In this document: one piece after another, positions 8,368 to 17,306 of the stretch
Layout of the letters: every line of letters begins with the position of its first letter
Numbering within the stretch: position 1 is the stretch's first letter
Origin: an uncultured Planctomycetaceae bacterium
GTDB taxonomy: Bacteria > Planctomycetota > Planctomycetia > Pirellulales > Thermoguttaceae
Assembly (NCBI GenBank): GCA_946408825.1
Contig: CAMJTU010000013.1
Coordinates: forward strand, 1 to 64,000
Direction: 5' to 3'
Length of the DNA stretch: 64,000 nt
Made by a program: the position numbers and the translations under genes
The notes under the pieces: model-generated
What the model saw: the letters and a program-made list of their open reading frames with translations, nothing else
Databases searched by the model: none
What the model was told of the DNA's origin: nothing

Positions 8368-9042
8368 ATGACTCCAGTTAAAGATTTGACTCCGGTTCAA
8401 GAATTCATTATCAATTTTATTGAAATCGTCGGGGCGGTATCGACGTTGTTTTATTTTTGGCGTCCTCAATGGCTTTTTGGTTACGATCCGATTCGTTATA
8501 AGTTTCATCGTCGCAAAAAGTCCGCGATTATCAAACAAATAAAAGTCGTTGCGAGCGCGACGTTTAAATATTATCGAGAAAACAACAATTACCCTACGGT
8601 TGAAGAACTTAGAGAAATAATTGATCGTCGTTTAGAAAATTCGTCGTCGATATCGACCAAGGTGAAATTCTTGGTCGTTGTCGGCGAGTGGACGTCGTGG
8701 GACAACCCGACGGGAATTTTTGAAGAAAGGCCTGTTTTGAACTTCGAAAATTCCGCGCTCTTCTTATGCGTCGCCGCCGACGAGAGCAATTCGGATAGAC
8801 CGCAAATCGATTATTTAAACGTTGACGACAAGGCTTCTTTCATCGAGAATCAATTTAAACCGATCGATAAAAAATGGTTCGGGGGCGTCTTAACCAACGG
8901 ATTGATATTCTTGATTAAAAAGGATATCCCGCTAAGGACTCTCTATCGATTTATGGAGTTTAGATCGAGTTGGGGCTATGGGGATGAAGGCGAGCTAAAG
9001 CCGTTCGCCGTCGCTAAAGAAGAGTATGTCGGTAAGAAGTAA
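8368..9042 (+). CDS. Hypothetical membrane-anchored protein
   Basis: 224 aa, 37 bp after the preceding gene and with the same A/T-rich codon style, so probably co-transcribed. An N-terminal hydrophobic segment (about residues 11-32) is followed by a soluble domain. The stretch AIIKQIKVVASATFKYYRENNNYPT resembles the helix-to-strand junction of type II pseudopilins, but the usual prepilin peptidase site is missing, so the resemblance may be accidental. Function unknown. Confidence 0.6.
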   Translation: MTPVKDLTPVQEFIINFIEIVGAVSTLFYFWRPQWLFGYDPIRYKFHRRKKSAIIKQIKVVASATFKYYRENNNYPTVEELREIIDRRLENSSSISTKVKFLVVVGEWTSWDNPTGIFEERPVLNFENSALFLCVAADESNSDRPQIDYLNVDDKASFIENQFKPIDKKWFGGVLTNGLIFLIKKDIPLRTLYRFMEFRSSWGYGDEGELKPFAVAKEEYVGKK

Positions 9043-9056
9043 CGTTCGCCGACGTT

Positions 9057-9450
9057 GAGTTTTCGCCAGTTCGCCTTTCTGCGTTAGAGCGAACAATGAG
9101 GCGAATACCCTCAGCGGCGAGGTCGCCGCACACGCGCCGCCTCGTCGGGCGCCTTTTAGCTCTGTTCGAAAATTTTGTATTCGAACCAGACGTCCGCGCC
9201 AACGAGCGCGGACCTAGAGTTTTCGCCAGTTCGCCCTTCTGCGTTAGAGCGAACCATGAGGCGAATACCCTCGGCGGCGAGGTCGCCGCACACGCGCCGC
9301 CTCGTCGGGCGTCTTTTAGCTCTGTTCGAAAATTTTGTATTCGAACCAGACGTCCGCGCCAACGAGCGCGGACCTAGAGTTTTCGCCAGTTCGCCCTTCT
9401 GCGTTAGAGCGAACCATGAGGCGAATACCCTCGGCGGCGAGGTCGCCGCC
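9057..9450. repeat. 160-bp tandem repeat, 2.5 copies, rich in hairpins
   Basis: Units start at 9057, 9217 and 9377 (GAGTTTTCGCCAG), exact period 160, with only a few substitutions between copies. The third unit stops at 9450, at the stop codon of the minus-strand PIG-L gene. Each unit contains nested TTCGCC/GGCGAA and GTTCGC/GCGAAC arms, GGCGGCGA-GG-TCGCCGCC, GTTCGAA...TTCGAAC and GTCCGCG...CGCGGAC. No credible protein is encoded. The regularity fits a structured RNA or an intergenic REP-like element. Confidence 0.9.
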
Positions 9451-10253
9451 TAACGCTGGAGCCATTCGGCGTATTTCGGGTCGACCCAAGAGACGTCGTC
9501 GAGAAGTTCCCCGAGCGGGTCGACGTCTTCCTGCGAAAAACCGAGGTGATTGTGGCGCCGCCAGCCTTCGGCGTATTCGTATTTTCCCGAGACTTTGCCC
9601 GTTAGCGCCGAGTTTTGACACATCGATTCGATATACGCGCTATAGCCCTGCGACGCGTCGAGCCACGCGCCTTGGCTGACGTGACACGCGAGCATCGCGC
9701 GCTTGCGATCCATTACGGACGTAATATCGACGTAACGTTCCGAGCGCACGAGTTTGCGCATCATATCGCGGCTCCCGTGCGGCGCCCCGTGATAGACGAC
9801 GACGTCCTTGAAGGTCGCGGGGGTCGGCGGCTCGACGGGCGCGTTCGGCATGCAGCGGCAGAACGCCGCCGTGTAAGCGAGTCGAACCGCGTTCTGATGG
9901 TCTTCCATGTAGTCCGACGGAGACTGGCAGAGGACGATATCAGGATCGACCTCGCGCATGATCGCGGTCAGGCGCATGAGAATCCTGTGGGAATACGTGA
10001 CCTCAAGGTCGTCGACGAGCGACTCGTGATAATGCGCGCCGAGGAGTTCCGCGGCGCTTCGCGCTTCGTCGCGCCGGGTGCGAATGAGCTCCTCGCGACG
10101 TATCGTCTCCGAACCCCACGACCCGTTCGCGATCGTCATATAGTGAATCTCATGCCCGCGATCCTTGAGGAGCAGCAGAGTTCCCGCCATGGTGAACTCG
10201 ATATCGTCTGGATGACAGCCAATGGCGAAAACGATTTTCTTTTCGGCGCTCAT
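9450..10253 (-). CDS. PIG-L (LmbE-like) family deacetylase
   Basis: 267 aa. The start at 10253 is fixed by AGGAGAA six bases upstream and by the conserved beginning (KKIVFAIGCHPDDIEFTMAGTL); the frame extends upstream without homology. Zinc-site motifs seen: HPDDIE near the N-terminus, and DYMEDHQNAVRLAYTAAF, the HxxH-type motif of the family. These enzymes remove acetyl groups from N-acetylglucosamine-type substrates (BshB, MshB, PIG-L); the substrate here is unknown. It lies about 100 bp downstream of a lipoprotein gene on the same strand. Confidence 0.85.
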   Translation of the reverse strand: MSAEKKIVFAIGCHPDDIEFTMAGTLLLLKDRGHEIHYMTIANGSWGSETIRREELIRTRRDEARSAAELLGAHYHESLVDDLEVTYSHRILMRLTAIMREVDPDIVLCQSPSDYMEDHQNAVRLAYTAAFCRCMPNAPVEPPTPATFKDVVVYHGAPHGSRDMMRKLVRSERYVDITSVMDRKRAMLACHVSQGAWLDASQGYSAYIESMCQNSALTGKVSGKYEYAEGWRRHNHLGFSQEDVDPLGELLDDVSWVDPKYAEWLQR

Positions 10254-10298
10254 AATTTCTCCTATGGCGCTTTCGCGCGCGTCTGATATTAGCAAGAC

Positions 10299-10323
10299 GC
10301 CGACGGCGTTGGAGACCGTCGGC
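10299..10323 (-). terminator. Hairpin between lipoprotein and PIG-L genes
   Basis: GCCGACGG and CCGTCGGC, a perfect 8-bp stem with a 9-base loop. On the minus strand it is followed by only a weak T-run, so it may attenuate rather than fully terminate. Confidence 0.4.
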
Positions 10324-10350
10324 GCGCTGTTGTTTTGCGTTGGGTAATCT

Positions 10351-11040
10351 TTAACGTTCGGGGAAGTCGGAGTCCTGCGCGTACTGCTCGTGCGGATCGT
10401 AAGGGCAGAACAGAGTCGCGATAACCTTCGACAGCTTGACGATGAAGAGCTTCTGGAACTCGACCTCGTCGTAATCCGAGGTCGGCACCGGGGTCGGCGG
10501 GTAGGTGAACTGCGGGAGCGACTCGCGGAACATCGTTTCCTGCTTTTCGACGTCGACGAGTCGGACGAGAACCTTCGCGGAGCCCTGATAAAACTGCGTC
10601 GAATGGCGCGTTTCAAAGGAGTCGATCTCGACGCCGATTACATAGTCCGCGCCGACTTTCGCGCCGATCTTTTCGAAACTCGTCGAATTGAATTCTTCTT
10701 CGTCGAACATTTCTTCGACTTTCGTGAAAGGAATCCACTCGAGCTTCTTCTTCTTTTTATCCTTGAGATTCTTCGACACGACGCATGTTATGCCCGTCGC
10801 GAGATCGGCGTTCGGGTTTGCCGCCCCGAAGAGGTTCAAATTGGAACGGCAGACGACGACGATTTTCGACCCTTTTTTGATTTCCTTGACTTCGTTCTGA
10901 TGAATCGCGGGCGAGTCTGTGCCGTAAATCAAATAGTAGGGCATCATAAGCGCGCCGGCGCACCCCGAGGCGCTCAGTAGCGTCAACGACGAGAGCGCAA
11001 TAAGCGCTAACGTCAGTAATTTGCTTCGCGCGTTGGTCAT
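10351..11040 (-). CDS. Hypothetical lipoprotein
   Basis: 229 aa starting MTNARSK; signal peptide with lipobox LSASGC at about residue 26. After the Cys comes a GALMMPYYLIYG segment, then a mixed alpha/beta domain of about 180 residues with a lysine-rich patch (NLKDKKKKKLEW). The domain pattern (KGSKIVVVCRS, VGADYVIGVEIDSFE, KVLVRLVDVEKQETMFRE) resembles planctomycete envelope lipoproteins of unknown role. Likely attached to a membrane on the periplasmic side. Confidence 0.75.
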   Translation of the reverse strand: MTNARSKLLTLALIALSSLTLLSASGCAGALMMPYYLIYGTDSPAIHQNEVKEIKKGSKIVVVCRSNLNLFGAANPNADLATGITCVVSKNLKDKKKKKLEWIPFTKVEEMFDEEEFNSTSFEKIGAKVGADYVIGVEIDSFETRHSTQFYQGSAKVLVRLVDVEKQETMFRESLPQFTYPPTPVPTSDYDEVEFQKLFIVKLSKVIATLFCPYDPHEQYAQDSDFPER

Positions 11041-11215
11041 ATCTCTTTGTCCTGCTTCAGACGTTATTCTCACCGAGGAACGCGTCTCCTAATACGGAGA
11101 CTCCTACTCAATGTATCGACCTTTCGACTAGAAACTTTATTAAATTCGATAAAATCGTTAAATTTGTCTCAACGGGATAGATCGACACACGATTCCGAAG
11201 ACACGTTCGCCAAGA

Positions 11216-11246
11216 AATAAAAAAGGCGTCCCCGATAGAGGACGCC
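11216..11246 (-). terminator. Rho-independent terminator
   Basis: On the minus strand: GGCGTCC, a short loop, GGACGCC, then a T-rich run (A-run at 11217-11224 on the plus strand). It ends the transcript of the 940-aa protein gene, about 35 bp after its stop. Confidence 0.85.
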
Positions 11247-11279
11247 AAATTGTTAAAACGTTTTCAGTGAATTCGGCTG

Positions 11280-14102
11280 TCAGCGCCTTCCGGCGAGCGC
11301 GTCTACGAACTGATCCGACGAGAGTTGCGCGGGGAAAAAGGCGACGCTGTCCGCGACGGCGAAGTTTAACGCGACGACATGATCGACGAACAGAAGCGCC
11401 GATTCACGTTTCTTCTGGAGCGTCGCGACGAGCAATTCGACGTTTGACGCCGAGACGTTGTTCGTATCCACGTTGAGGAGAAGATTCGGCGCTTCGAGAG
11501 TCGCGCCGAACTCTTGAACCGATTTCAGACGCGCTTGAACTAGCGCGGCGGTCCGGAGCGTTCTGGCGTCGGCGTAGCCCGGCAAACTGGGTTTGAACTG
11601 AGCGTCGCAGAAGGGGAGAGTCGCGGGAAGCGGAAGGGCGGAGTTGGTTGAAGAGCGTCCCATATTGCCCAGCAGTTCAATCTGCGCGGCGCGTTTGAGC
11701 ATTTTCGCCTCCGTGACGCGCGCCTGTTGTTCAAGCGCCGCGGCGAGACAGGCGCGACCGACTTCGTTGTTGATCGTCGTCGAGTCAAGATTGTTGTAGA
11801 CTAGCGTGAAATTGCGAAAGATCGTTTCTTCAACGCGAAGTCTCGCGCACGCCCCTTGGAGTTTCCAAAAGGCGAACGCGACCGCGCGACGACCCGTCGG
11901 AGACTGATTGGAACGGCTGGCGACCTCGTGAAGCGTATAAAGGCGCTCGTAGGCGTCCTCTTGACGCTCGCCTGTCGCCGGCGCCGGGGGCGTCTCGATT
12001 GCGAAGAGCGCGGTCGTGAGCGCTCGAACTTGAGCGGCGGCGGCTGCGCGCTGCGTCGCGTCGCTAGACGCCGTGTTTACGGCGCCGGAAGTCGTGTTTA
12101 CGCCGTCGGCTTGGGGCGCGGGTTCGGCGTTATAATCGTCGGGAAGCGATATGTCCTGACCGCGAACGACGTATTCGTCGCTTAGAGTTGAAGGACGGAC
12201 GTCTGATTCGGACGTCGTGAAGATCGAACGGAGCGCCGCGGCGAAAAGGGCGACGCGCGTTTTGACGCGCAACGGGCTGAGCCAAGCGCCGTCGGGCGAG
12301 GTCGAGGGATCTGACGCGGTCGCCTGTTCCGTTTCGACCGGCGTCGACTCCACGTCAGACTTGAGCGGCTGCTCGTAGCCCGTGATTACGATAATGATCG
12401 GCAGTTCCGGCTGATTCTGGACCGATTGGTCCGGCGTGGCTTCGTCCGGCGCGGCTTCGGTCGGCTCGGGCGTCGGTTCCGACTGAGGAAGCGGCTCGGG
12501 CTTCGTTTCGGCGACGGACGCGGGTTCAGGCTGAGGTTCCGGATTCGGCGTCGGTTCCGTCGTCTGTTCAGGTTCAGGCGTCGCTTCCGGCGTCGCCTTG
12601 TTTTCGGACGCGGCGACCGTTTCTGCGGGAGCCGCGGGGGTCGGTTCTGGCTCGGGGGACGCCGACGCGGGAATAAGCGTCGCTGTCGGTTCCGCCGCGA
12701 TTGGACGCGAGTAGGCGACGGGAGTAAAGGTCGCTTCGGAGTCAAGATTTCTCGCGACGACCGGTTTCGCGTTTGCGATAGGGAGAGAGGCCGGCGCTAG
12801 CGGTTGAATTGACGCGAGCGACGCCGCCTCGATTTGGGCTGCGTCGCTCGTGGCGTCTGCTACCGTTTGAGAACTCGCCGGCTGCGTTTGGGACGACGCC
12901 TCCGGCGTTTCTCGCGCCCATTCGGGCAAATACCCAGGAAGATAATAGGCGAAGCGCGTAGGGACGTCTGAACGCGGCGTTCCGGCGTCGGCCCCTGCGG
13001 CGGCGCTCCCTTGCTGCGGAGCGCCCGCGCCGTTCTGCTGTTGTCGCTGTTGAGACGGCTGCGTTTGGGCGCTCGGACGCTGATTAATCGTCGCGAGGAA
13101 CGCGGCGCCCTGAATATTGGCGGGCGTGACGAGGGACGAATACGCGGCGATCGCTTGGTTGTAACGTACGGCGGCGTCGATCATTTGACTCGCCGAATTT
13201 CGATAGCTTTCGATTGCGGCGAAGAGCGTCGTCGGAACGAGCTGCGCCGAATTGGCGAGCGAAACGAGAACGTCGAGCTCGCGCGCCGTCTGCGTCGCGC
13301 GCGCCTGAAGCGTTTCATAGAGAAGGGGCGTCAGCGTGTTGAGTCGCGCGGCCTCTCCGCGCGCGCTGATATAGGGCGCGATCTCGGCGAAGCGCGTCCG
13401 ATAGACGTCGGTCGCAGGGCGCGCCGAAGGAATGTAGAAGACGACGCCGGAATTGGCGTCGACCGATCGAACGCCGCTTTCCGAGGCGCGTTGGAGCGCC
13501 GCGCGACGCCCTGCCGCCGTCGTGAACGCGGCGTCGAATTCATACTGGCCCTGAAGCAGTCGAACGCGCGCCGCGGACTGCCGGCCAAAGGCGATCTGAC
13601 GAACCGACGTGATTAAATTCCGCGTCTCTTCCGAAGAGTTTGCCTGTTGCGCAAGTTTGCCCGCGCACTCTTCGACGTACCCGCTGCAAACGACGCAAAG
13701 ATTGTACTGCGCGTTTCTTCCCGCTAGATCCCAGTATGCGGCAAGGCGGCGATTGCGGTCCGCCGGGGAATAGATTCCGTAGAGAAGCCGCTCGAGCGTC
13801 AACGCTTCCCCTTGAATCTCGCGACTTCCGGCCACGCGGAAAAATTGCGCGACCTGCGGAGCGGCCGCGTCCGGCGTCTCGCTTTGACTCTGGCCCTGCG
13901 CGGCGCCGCTCTGATTCTGCGGCTGACTTCCCGCGTTCGGCGAGGAATACGCGTTGGCGTCGCTCGAGGACGGCGCCTGACCCAACGACGCGTTTGCAAC
14001 CCCGAAGAAGATGGCGACGACGAGCGGCGCCCAAACGCGTCCCGCTAACGCAAGACGCGAGCGGCGCGTGTTACTCGAGTTTGACGCGACGACGATCTTC
14101 AT
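11280..14102 (-). CDS. Large secreted protein with Pro/Glu/Thr-rich linker
   Basis: 940 aa. The start at 14102 is chosen for AAGGAG upstream and for the signal peptide (RLALAGRVWAPLVVAIFFGVANASLGQA). Three parts are visible: a helical N-terminal domain (about 90-380) with tetratricopeptide-like helices; a low-complexity region (about 380-620) rich in PEPTPE, QPQ and SSQTQ; and a helical C-terminal domain (about 650-940) containing EAKMLKRAAQIELLGNMG. No catalytic motif recognised. The composition suggests an envelope or cell-surface scaffold. It has its own terminator. Confidence 0.75.
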   Translation of the reverse strand: MKIVVASNSSNTRRSRLALAGRVWAPLVVAIFFGVANASLGQAPSSSDANAYSSPNAGSQPQNQSGAAQGQSQSETPDAAAPQVAQFFRVAGSREIQGEALTLERLLYGIYSPADRNRRLAAYWDLAGRNAQYNLCVVCSGYVEECAGKLAQQANSSEETRNLITSVRQIAFGRQSAARVRLLQGQYEFDAAFTTAAGRRAALQRASESGVRSVDANSGVVFYIPSARPATDVYRTRFAEIAPYISARGEAARLNTLTPLLYETLQARATQTARELDVLVSLANSAQLVPTTLFAAIESYRNSASQMIDAAVRYNQAIAAYSSLVTPANIQGAAFLATINQRPSAQTQPSQQRQQQNGAGAPQQGSAAAGADAGTPRSDVPTRFAYYLPGYLPEWARETPEASSQTQPASSQTVADATSDAAQIEAASLASIQPLAPASLPIANAKPVVARNLDSEATFTPVAYSRPIAAEPTATLIPASASPEPEPTPAAPAETVAASENKATPEATPEPEQTTEPTPNPEPQPEPASVAETKPEPLPQSEPTPEPTEAAPDEATPDQSVQNQPELPIIIVITGYEQPLKSDVESTPVETEQATASDPSTSPDGAWLSPLRVKTRVALFAAALRSIFTTSESDVRPSTLSDEYVVRGQDISLPDDYNAEPAPQADGVNTTSGAVNTASSDATQRAAAAAQVRALTTALFAIETPPAPATGERQEDAYERLYTLHEVASRSNQSPTGRRAVAFAFWKLQGACARLRVEETIFRNFTLVYNNLDSTTINNEVGRACLAAALEQQARVTEAKMLKRAAQIELLGNMGRSSTNSALPLPATLPFCDAQFKPSLPGYADARTLRTAALVQARLKSVQEFGATLEAPNLLLNVDTNNVSASNVELLVATLQKKRESALLFVDHVVALNFAVADSVAFFPAQLSSDQFVDALAGRR

Positions 14103-14171
14103 GAAACGCTCCTTAACGGCGAAATCGATTTTGACGGATAGACTCGAACAAAATCGTTTCTGTTTCAGTTC

Positions 14172-14199
14172 TTGCAAACGTGGGCTTTCCCCTTATAAT
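14172..14199 (+). promoter_or_regulatory. Candidate sigma70 promoter
   Basis: TTGCAA (14172-14177), a 16-base spacer, TATAAT (14194-14199), in the 378-bp region between two divergent genes (14103-14480). The rest of that gap is A/T-rich and shows no gene. Confidence 0.45.
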
Positions 14200-14480
14200 G
14201 TGGAGGCTGGGCGCGCGCCCCTGCCGGCGAGAATCGAGTCGCTCCCGGAAGAGTCGACCCCAAACTCCATTAATATTATATATTGGGGTTTTCGTGATAG
14301 AATACTCTTTTACGTAACTCGCCGCCCTTTTGTTTTATTTTTTAAACTTTTACAGCAGTGTGGAAAAGATACGACGCTTTTTACTGTCGTGCCGAATATT
14401 ACGATTGTTCTTGTGAAACTTGTTTAATACGCGCGGCGTGAGATTCGACGCAGACTCCGTTGCAAATCTGTGAGAAAATA

Positions 14481-15482
14481 ATGGAAGACCAAGATCGTTC
14501 CGACGTCCCTCTCAAACGTAAAAATCAAAAGACCTCAGGTCGACACGTTTCCAAGAGACTTATCGTTTTGCTTCTTATCGTCGTCGGCGCGTTCGGATAT
14601 TGCGCGTTTCGTTATTATCGCATCGTCAAAGCGCCGTTGGACGTCTCCCACGCGTCGAAAACGCAGGCTCTCAGCTGGTTCGCTCTTCGCGATCTAAGCT
14701 CGGAGTCGGAGGAAAAACGTTCTGAACTTTTCGACTATTATTTCGATCAACTTACCGACGGCGCCGGCGAAGTGAACGAAAACAAAAAAGTCGAGCTCCC
14801 TTCAAGTATTCAGGGCGTCGCGAGTTCCTTCTTGAAAAACGCCGATCAGAAGGTGGAAAATTGGAACAAAAAACGCGTTCGACCGCCCTTCGCGAGAATA
14901 GAGTACGTCATTAAGCCGGCTGAAAACCATCCGTCGAAATACGTTCTTTCTACGGACGTTAAGCCCGGTCCCGCGCTCGAGAAGCGTTGGCAGGAGCGTC
15001 AAGTCGCCGTCGCCCGCGGCTCCGCCCGAACACCGACGGTCGAACGCAACGTCCAAATGCTCCTCATGCAATGGTTTGTCGACCGTGGAAAACGTTACGA
15101 CGCCACGCCGGACGACAAGAAGAAGGCGCTCCTCGAGAAATACGCGACCGAACTGTTAAAGCTTCAGGCGATTTACAATAGATTCCGCGTTTCAGGGGGC
15201 CAAACGCAGCTCGGACGTGAACTTCAGCTTCGAGAATTTGAACGCGCAAACGAGGGATGGCTCGAGTTTGCGACGGTCGACGAACTTGCCAAGGTCATGT
15301 GGTTTAAGGATCTGATTACGACCGTTATCGTTCTGAAAGAAGCGGGCGTCGAAGGCTCTCTGTTCTACCCGCCGACGATTAAGAAAGACGTTCGACCGCA
15401 AGGCGGCGACCTGAAACAAACGGGCAAACGCGCGTTCGAAGCGGCGAAACGCTATCTCTTTGTAGAGAAGTCGCCGCAGTAA
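14481..15482 (+). CDS. Hypothetical single-TM membrane protein
   Basis: 333 aa from ATG 14481 (a TTG at 14460 is less likely). A basic N-terminus of about 30 residues precedes one TM helix (RLIVLLLIVVGAFGYCAFRYY) and a large helical, probably extracytoplasmic domain of about 270 residues without recognised motifs. It is a type II membrane protein of unknown function, monocistronic, convergent with trmB. Confidence 0.7.
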   Translation: MEDQDRSDVPLKRKNQKTSGRHVSKRLIVLLLIVVGAFGYCAFRYYRIVKAPLDVSHASKTQALSWFALRDLSSESEEKRSELFDYYFDQLTDGAGEVNENKKVELPSSIQGVASSFLKNADQKVENWNKKRVRPPFARIEYVIKPAENHPSKYVLSTDVKPGPALEKRWQERQVAVARGSARTPTVERNVQMLLMQWFVDRGKRYDATPDDKKKALLEKYATELLKLQAIYNRFRVSGGQTQLGRELQLREFERANEGWLEFATVDELAKVMWFKDLITTVIVLKEAGVEGSLFYPPTIKKDVRPQGGDLKQTGKRAFEAAKRYLFVEKSPQ

Positions 15483-15528
15483 TCGTTCCGACGTCGAGTC
15501 GCGCTTTGCGCGTCGCGGGGGGCGTGGG

Positions 15529-16275
15529 TCAGAGACGCTTGATGAAGACGGAACGGTAGACGGGCTGTTCGTTGAGCCGCGTTCTACGTTCAAAATGGGT
15601 GCGGAAATCCATCGAGTCCGCGGCGGGACGCTCTAGGACGGGAAACGGGCCGGCGAGATTTGTCGAGAGTTTGATGATTTCGACGCCGGAGTCGAAGTAT
15701 TCCTTCACGTCGGTCCAAAAATGGAGTCTTCCTCCTTTGCGGAGCCGCTTTTCTATCATTTGAACGACGTCGGGGCGCACTATTCGACGTTTACGGTGCG
15801 CCTTTTTCCACCATGGGTCGGGAAAGTAGATATGCGCGTCGTCCAGACACGCGAGCGGGATAACTTCGCGCAGGACCTTCGCCGCGTCCGCCGCCATCAT
15901 GACGCCGTTCGTCGCGCCGCGTTTGGCGAGTTTCGACGCGGACATGAGCGCGTAACGATACGCGATCTCAACCCCGAGATAGTTGCGGTCGCGCCGCGCG
16001 TCCGCCGTCGAACTGATAAAAAGTCCTTTTCCGCTGCCGATTTCTAACTCTAACGGCGCCACGCGGCCAAAAAGACGTTCCGAGAATTCTTCAAACGTCA
16101 GTCCTGAGAGGGAAGCGTAGGGGATTCGAGCGACCTTGTCCGCTCCGTCTCCCGGTTGCGCGAGCGCCGCCGTTTCCGGGTCGTCGACGGCGTCGTGATA
16201 ATCGAGTTCCATCGGCAGGAAATAATGCGAAAGATCGAGTTTTCCTTGGAGCTTCGACAACGAACGGCGCGGCAT
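15529..16275 (-). CDS. trmB: tRNA (guanine-N7-)-methyltransferase
   Basis: 248 aa. It methylates G46 in the variable loop of tRNAs using S-adenosylmethionine. Motifs: LELEIGSGKGLFI (SAM-binding motif I), NYLGVEIAYRY (motif II), IYFPDPWWKKAHRKRRI (the TrmB signature) and GGRLHFWTDVKEYF. The ~50-residue N-terminal extension is a little longer than usual. The start has AGGAAAGGG upstream. It lies 43 bp downstream of the FabZ-like gene and probably shares its transcript. Confidence 0.93.
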   Translation of the reverse strand: MPRRSLSKLQGKLDLSHYFLPMELDYHDAVDDPETAALAQPGDGADKVARIPYASLSGLTFEEFSERLFGRVAPLELEIGSGKGLFISSTADARRDRNYLGVEIAYRYALMSASKLAKRGATNGVMMAADAAKVLREVIPLACLDDAHIYFPDPWWKKAHRKRRIVRPDVVQMIEKRLRKGGRLHFWTDVKEYFDSGVEIIKLSTNLAGPFPVLERPAADSMDFRTHFERRTRLNEQPVYRSVFIKRL

Positions 16276-16318
16276 TCTACGACCCTTTCCTAAAAAACGT
16301 TCTAAGCGGAGCGCTGGT

Positions 16319-16810
16319 TCAACCTTCGATCGGCAGCGGAACGCCCTTTAGAACGCCCTCGCACACGACCGCGCCCTTAACAAGACAGATAAACCGCGCC
16401 GTGATCAGTATCTTGCGCCACTTAATCATTTCAGATTGAACGATCACGCGGTCGCCCGGACGAACCATCCCGCGAAACTTAACTTCGTCCAAACCCGCGA
16501 ACCCCATGACCGCGTTGTTGAACATATTGTGTTTCGTCATAAAGTAGCTCGCCATCTGCGCCGCGACCTCGCAGAGAACGACTCCCGGCGTGAGCGGAAA
16601 ACTCGGCATGTGACCGCGAACCCAAAATTCGTGATCCGTCATGTCCTTATACCCGACGCACTTCTTCTCTTCGAAGTTGTCGTAAAGAATCGCCGTGAGC
16701 TGCTCCATCTCGAAGCGCTGACGATTATACTTGCGAATCTCTTCAATTGTCGCGATCGGGGCGTTTTCGTCGTATAACGACGGATCGACGATTAACTGTC
16801 TTTCAATCAT
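16319..16810 (-). CDS. FabZ/FabA-like 3-hydroxyacyl-ACP dehydratase family protein
   Basis: 163 aa; ATG 16810 has GGAG six bases upstream, whereas a GTG at 16822 is poorly spaced. Hotdog fold with the dehydratase signature GHMPSFPLTPGVVLCEVAAQMASYF split by the active site: His of GH.P and Glu of CEVAAQ are both present. It lacks the close spacing and basic residues of true FabZ and has a 60-residue N-terminal extension, so it may act on another acyl-ACP or in lipid A synthesis. It is the first gene of an operon with trmB. Confidence 0.75.
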   Translation of the reverse strand: MIERQLIVDPSLYDENAPIATIEEIRKYNRQRFEMEQLTAILYDNFEEKKCVGYKDMTDHEFWVRGHMPSFPLTPGVVLCEVAAQMASYFMTKHNMFNNAVMGFAGLDEVKFRGMVRPGDRVIVQSEMIKWRKILITARFICLVKGAVVCEGVLKGVPLPIEG

Positions 16811-16850
16811 GCGCTTCTCCACTGCTCCGGCGACGCCGCCAAGGGGAACG

Positions 16851-16898
16851 AAACAAAAAAGGCGCGACCCAGACGTTGTTTCAACGCCAGATCGCGCC
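16851..16898 (-). terminator. Rho-independent terminator of the bL37-like gene
   Basis: GGCGCGA (16861-16867) pairs with TCGCGCC (16892-16898), with an inner CGTTG-TTT-CAACG. On the minus strand the stem is followed by six T residues. Confidence 0.85.
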
Positions 16899-16943
16899 AG
16901 AATAAGATCAATACACGCGCGATTTCATGATCGCGACGTCGCG

Positions 16944-17042
16944 TCAGGTCTTGACGATTCGGCGCTTTGCGCGACGCGCTTTAGCGTTCGCTGGACGTTT
17001 GCCGTGGTTCGCCTTCTTGACGACTCTACCCGGTTTAGCCAT
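16944..17042 (-). CDS. 32-aa basic ribosomal protein, bL37-like
   Basis: A 32-codon gene with GGAG eight bases before the ATG and its own strong terminator 45 bp after the stop. The product is nearly all Lys, Arg, Ala and Asn. It contains KKANHGKRPANAKARR, which matches the KANHGKRPN core that I recall from the small actinobacterial ribosomal protein bL37. It probably binds 23S rRNA. A TATAAT lies at 17231-17236 (minus strand) without a good -35. The frame is open upstream, but ribosome site and motif fix this start. Confidence 0.7.
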   Translation of the reverse strand: MAKPGRVVKKANHGKRPANAKARRAKRRIVKT

Positions 17043-17306
17043 CTTAATGTCTCCTATGATAACGACTGGTTTCGCGTTTCCCTTTCCCAACGAAACGTCG
17101 TCGGGAAAGACCCTGCGCATAAGCGCGCCGTCGCGCGAACCGTCTCCAAAAAATCCGCGTCGCCGACGACCGGCGTTTCTTTGCGACGTCGCAATCGACG
17201 TCATACCGTTCCGTCTGAACAGTCGCCGGTATTATATAGTTCTTATTTCATCTGAAAAGGGGGCGCGTTGGAATTTCCTCCTAGAGGCGGCGTCTTGATT
17301 TCGTTT

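Noticed and set aside
9057..9450. CRISPR array.
   Set aside because: The unit is 160 bp, copies are nearly identical along their whole length, and there are no unique spacers or cas genes.
9096..9679. Several overlapping Arg-rich frames within the 160-bp repeat.
   Set aside because: They arise from repetition of the same sequence, have no ribosome site and change content between frames.
10254..10616. An N-terminal extension of the PIG-L deacetylase to 388 aa.
   Set aside because: Ser/Arg-rich shadow of the lipoprotein gene; a good ribosome site and the conserved start are at 10253.
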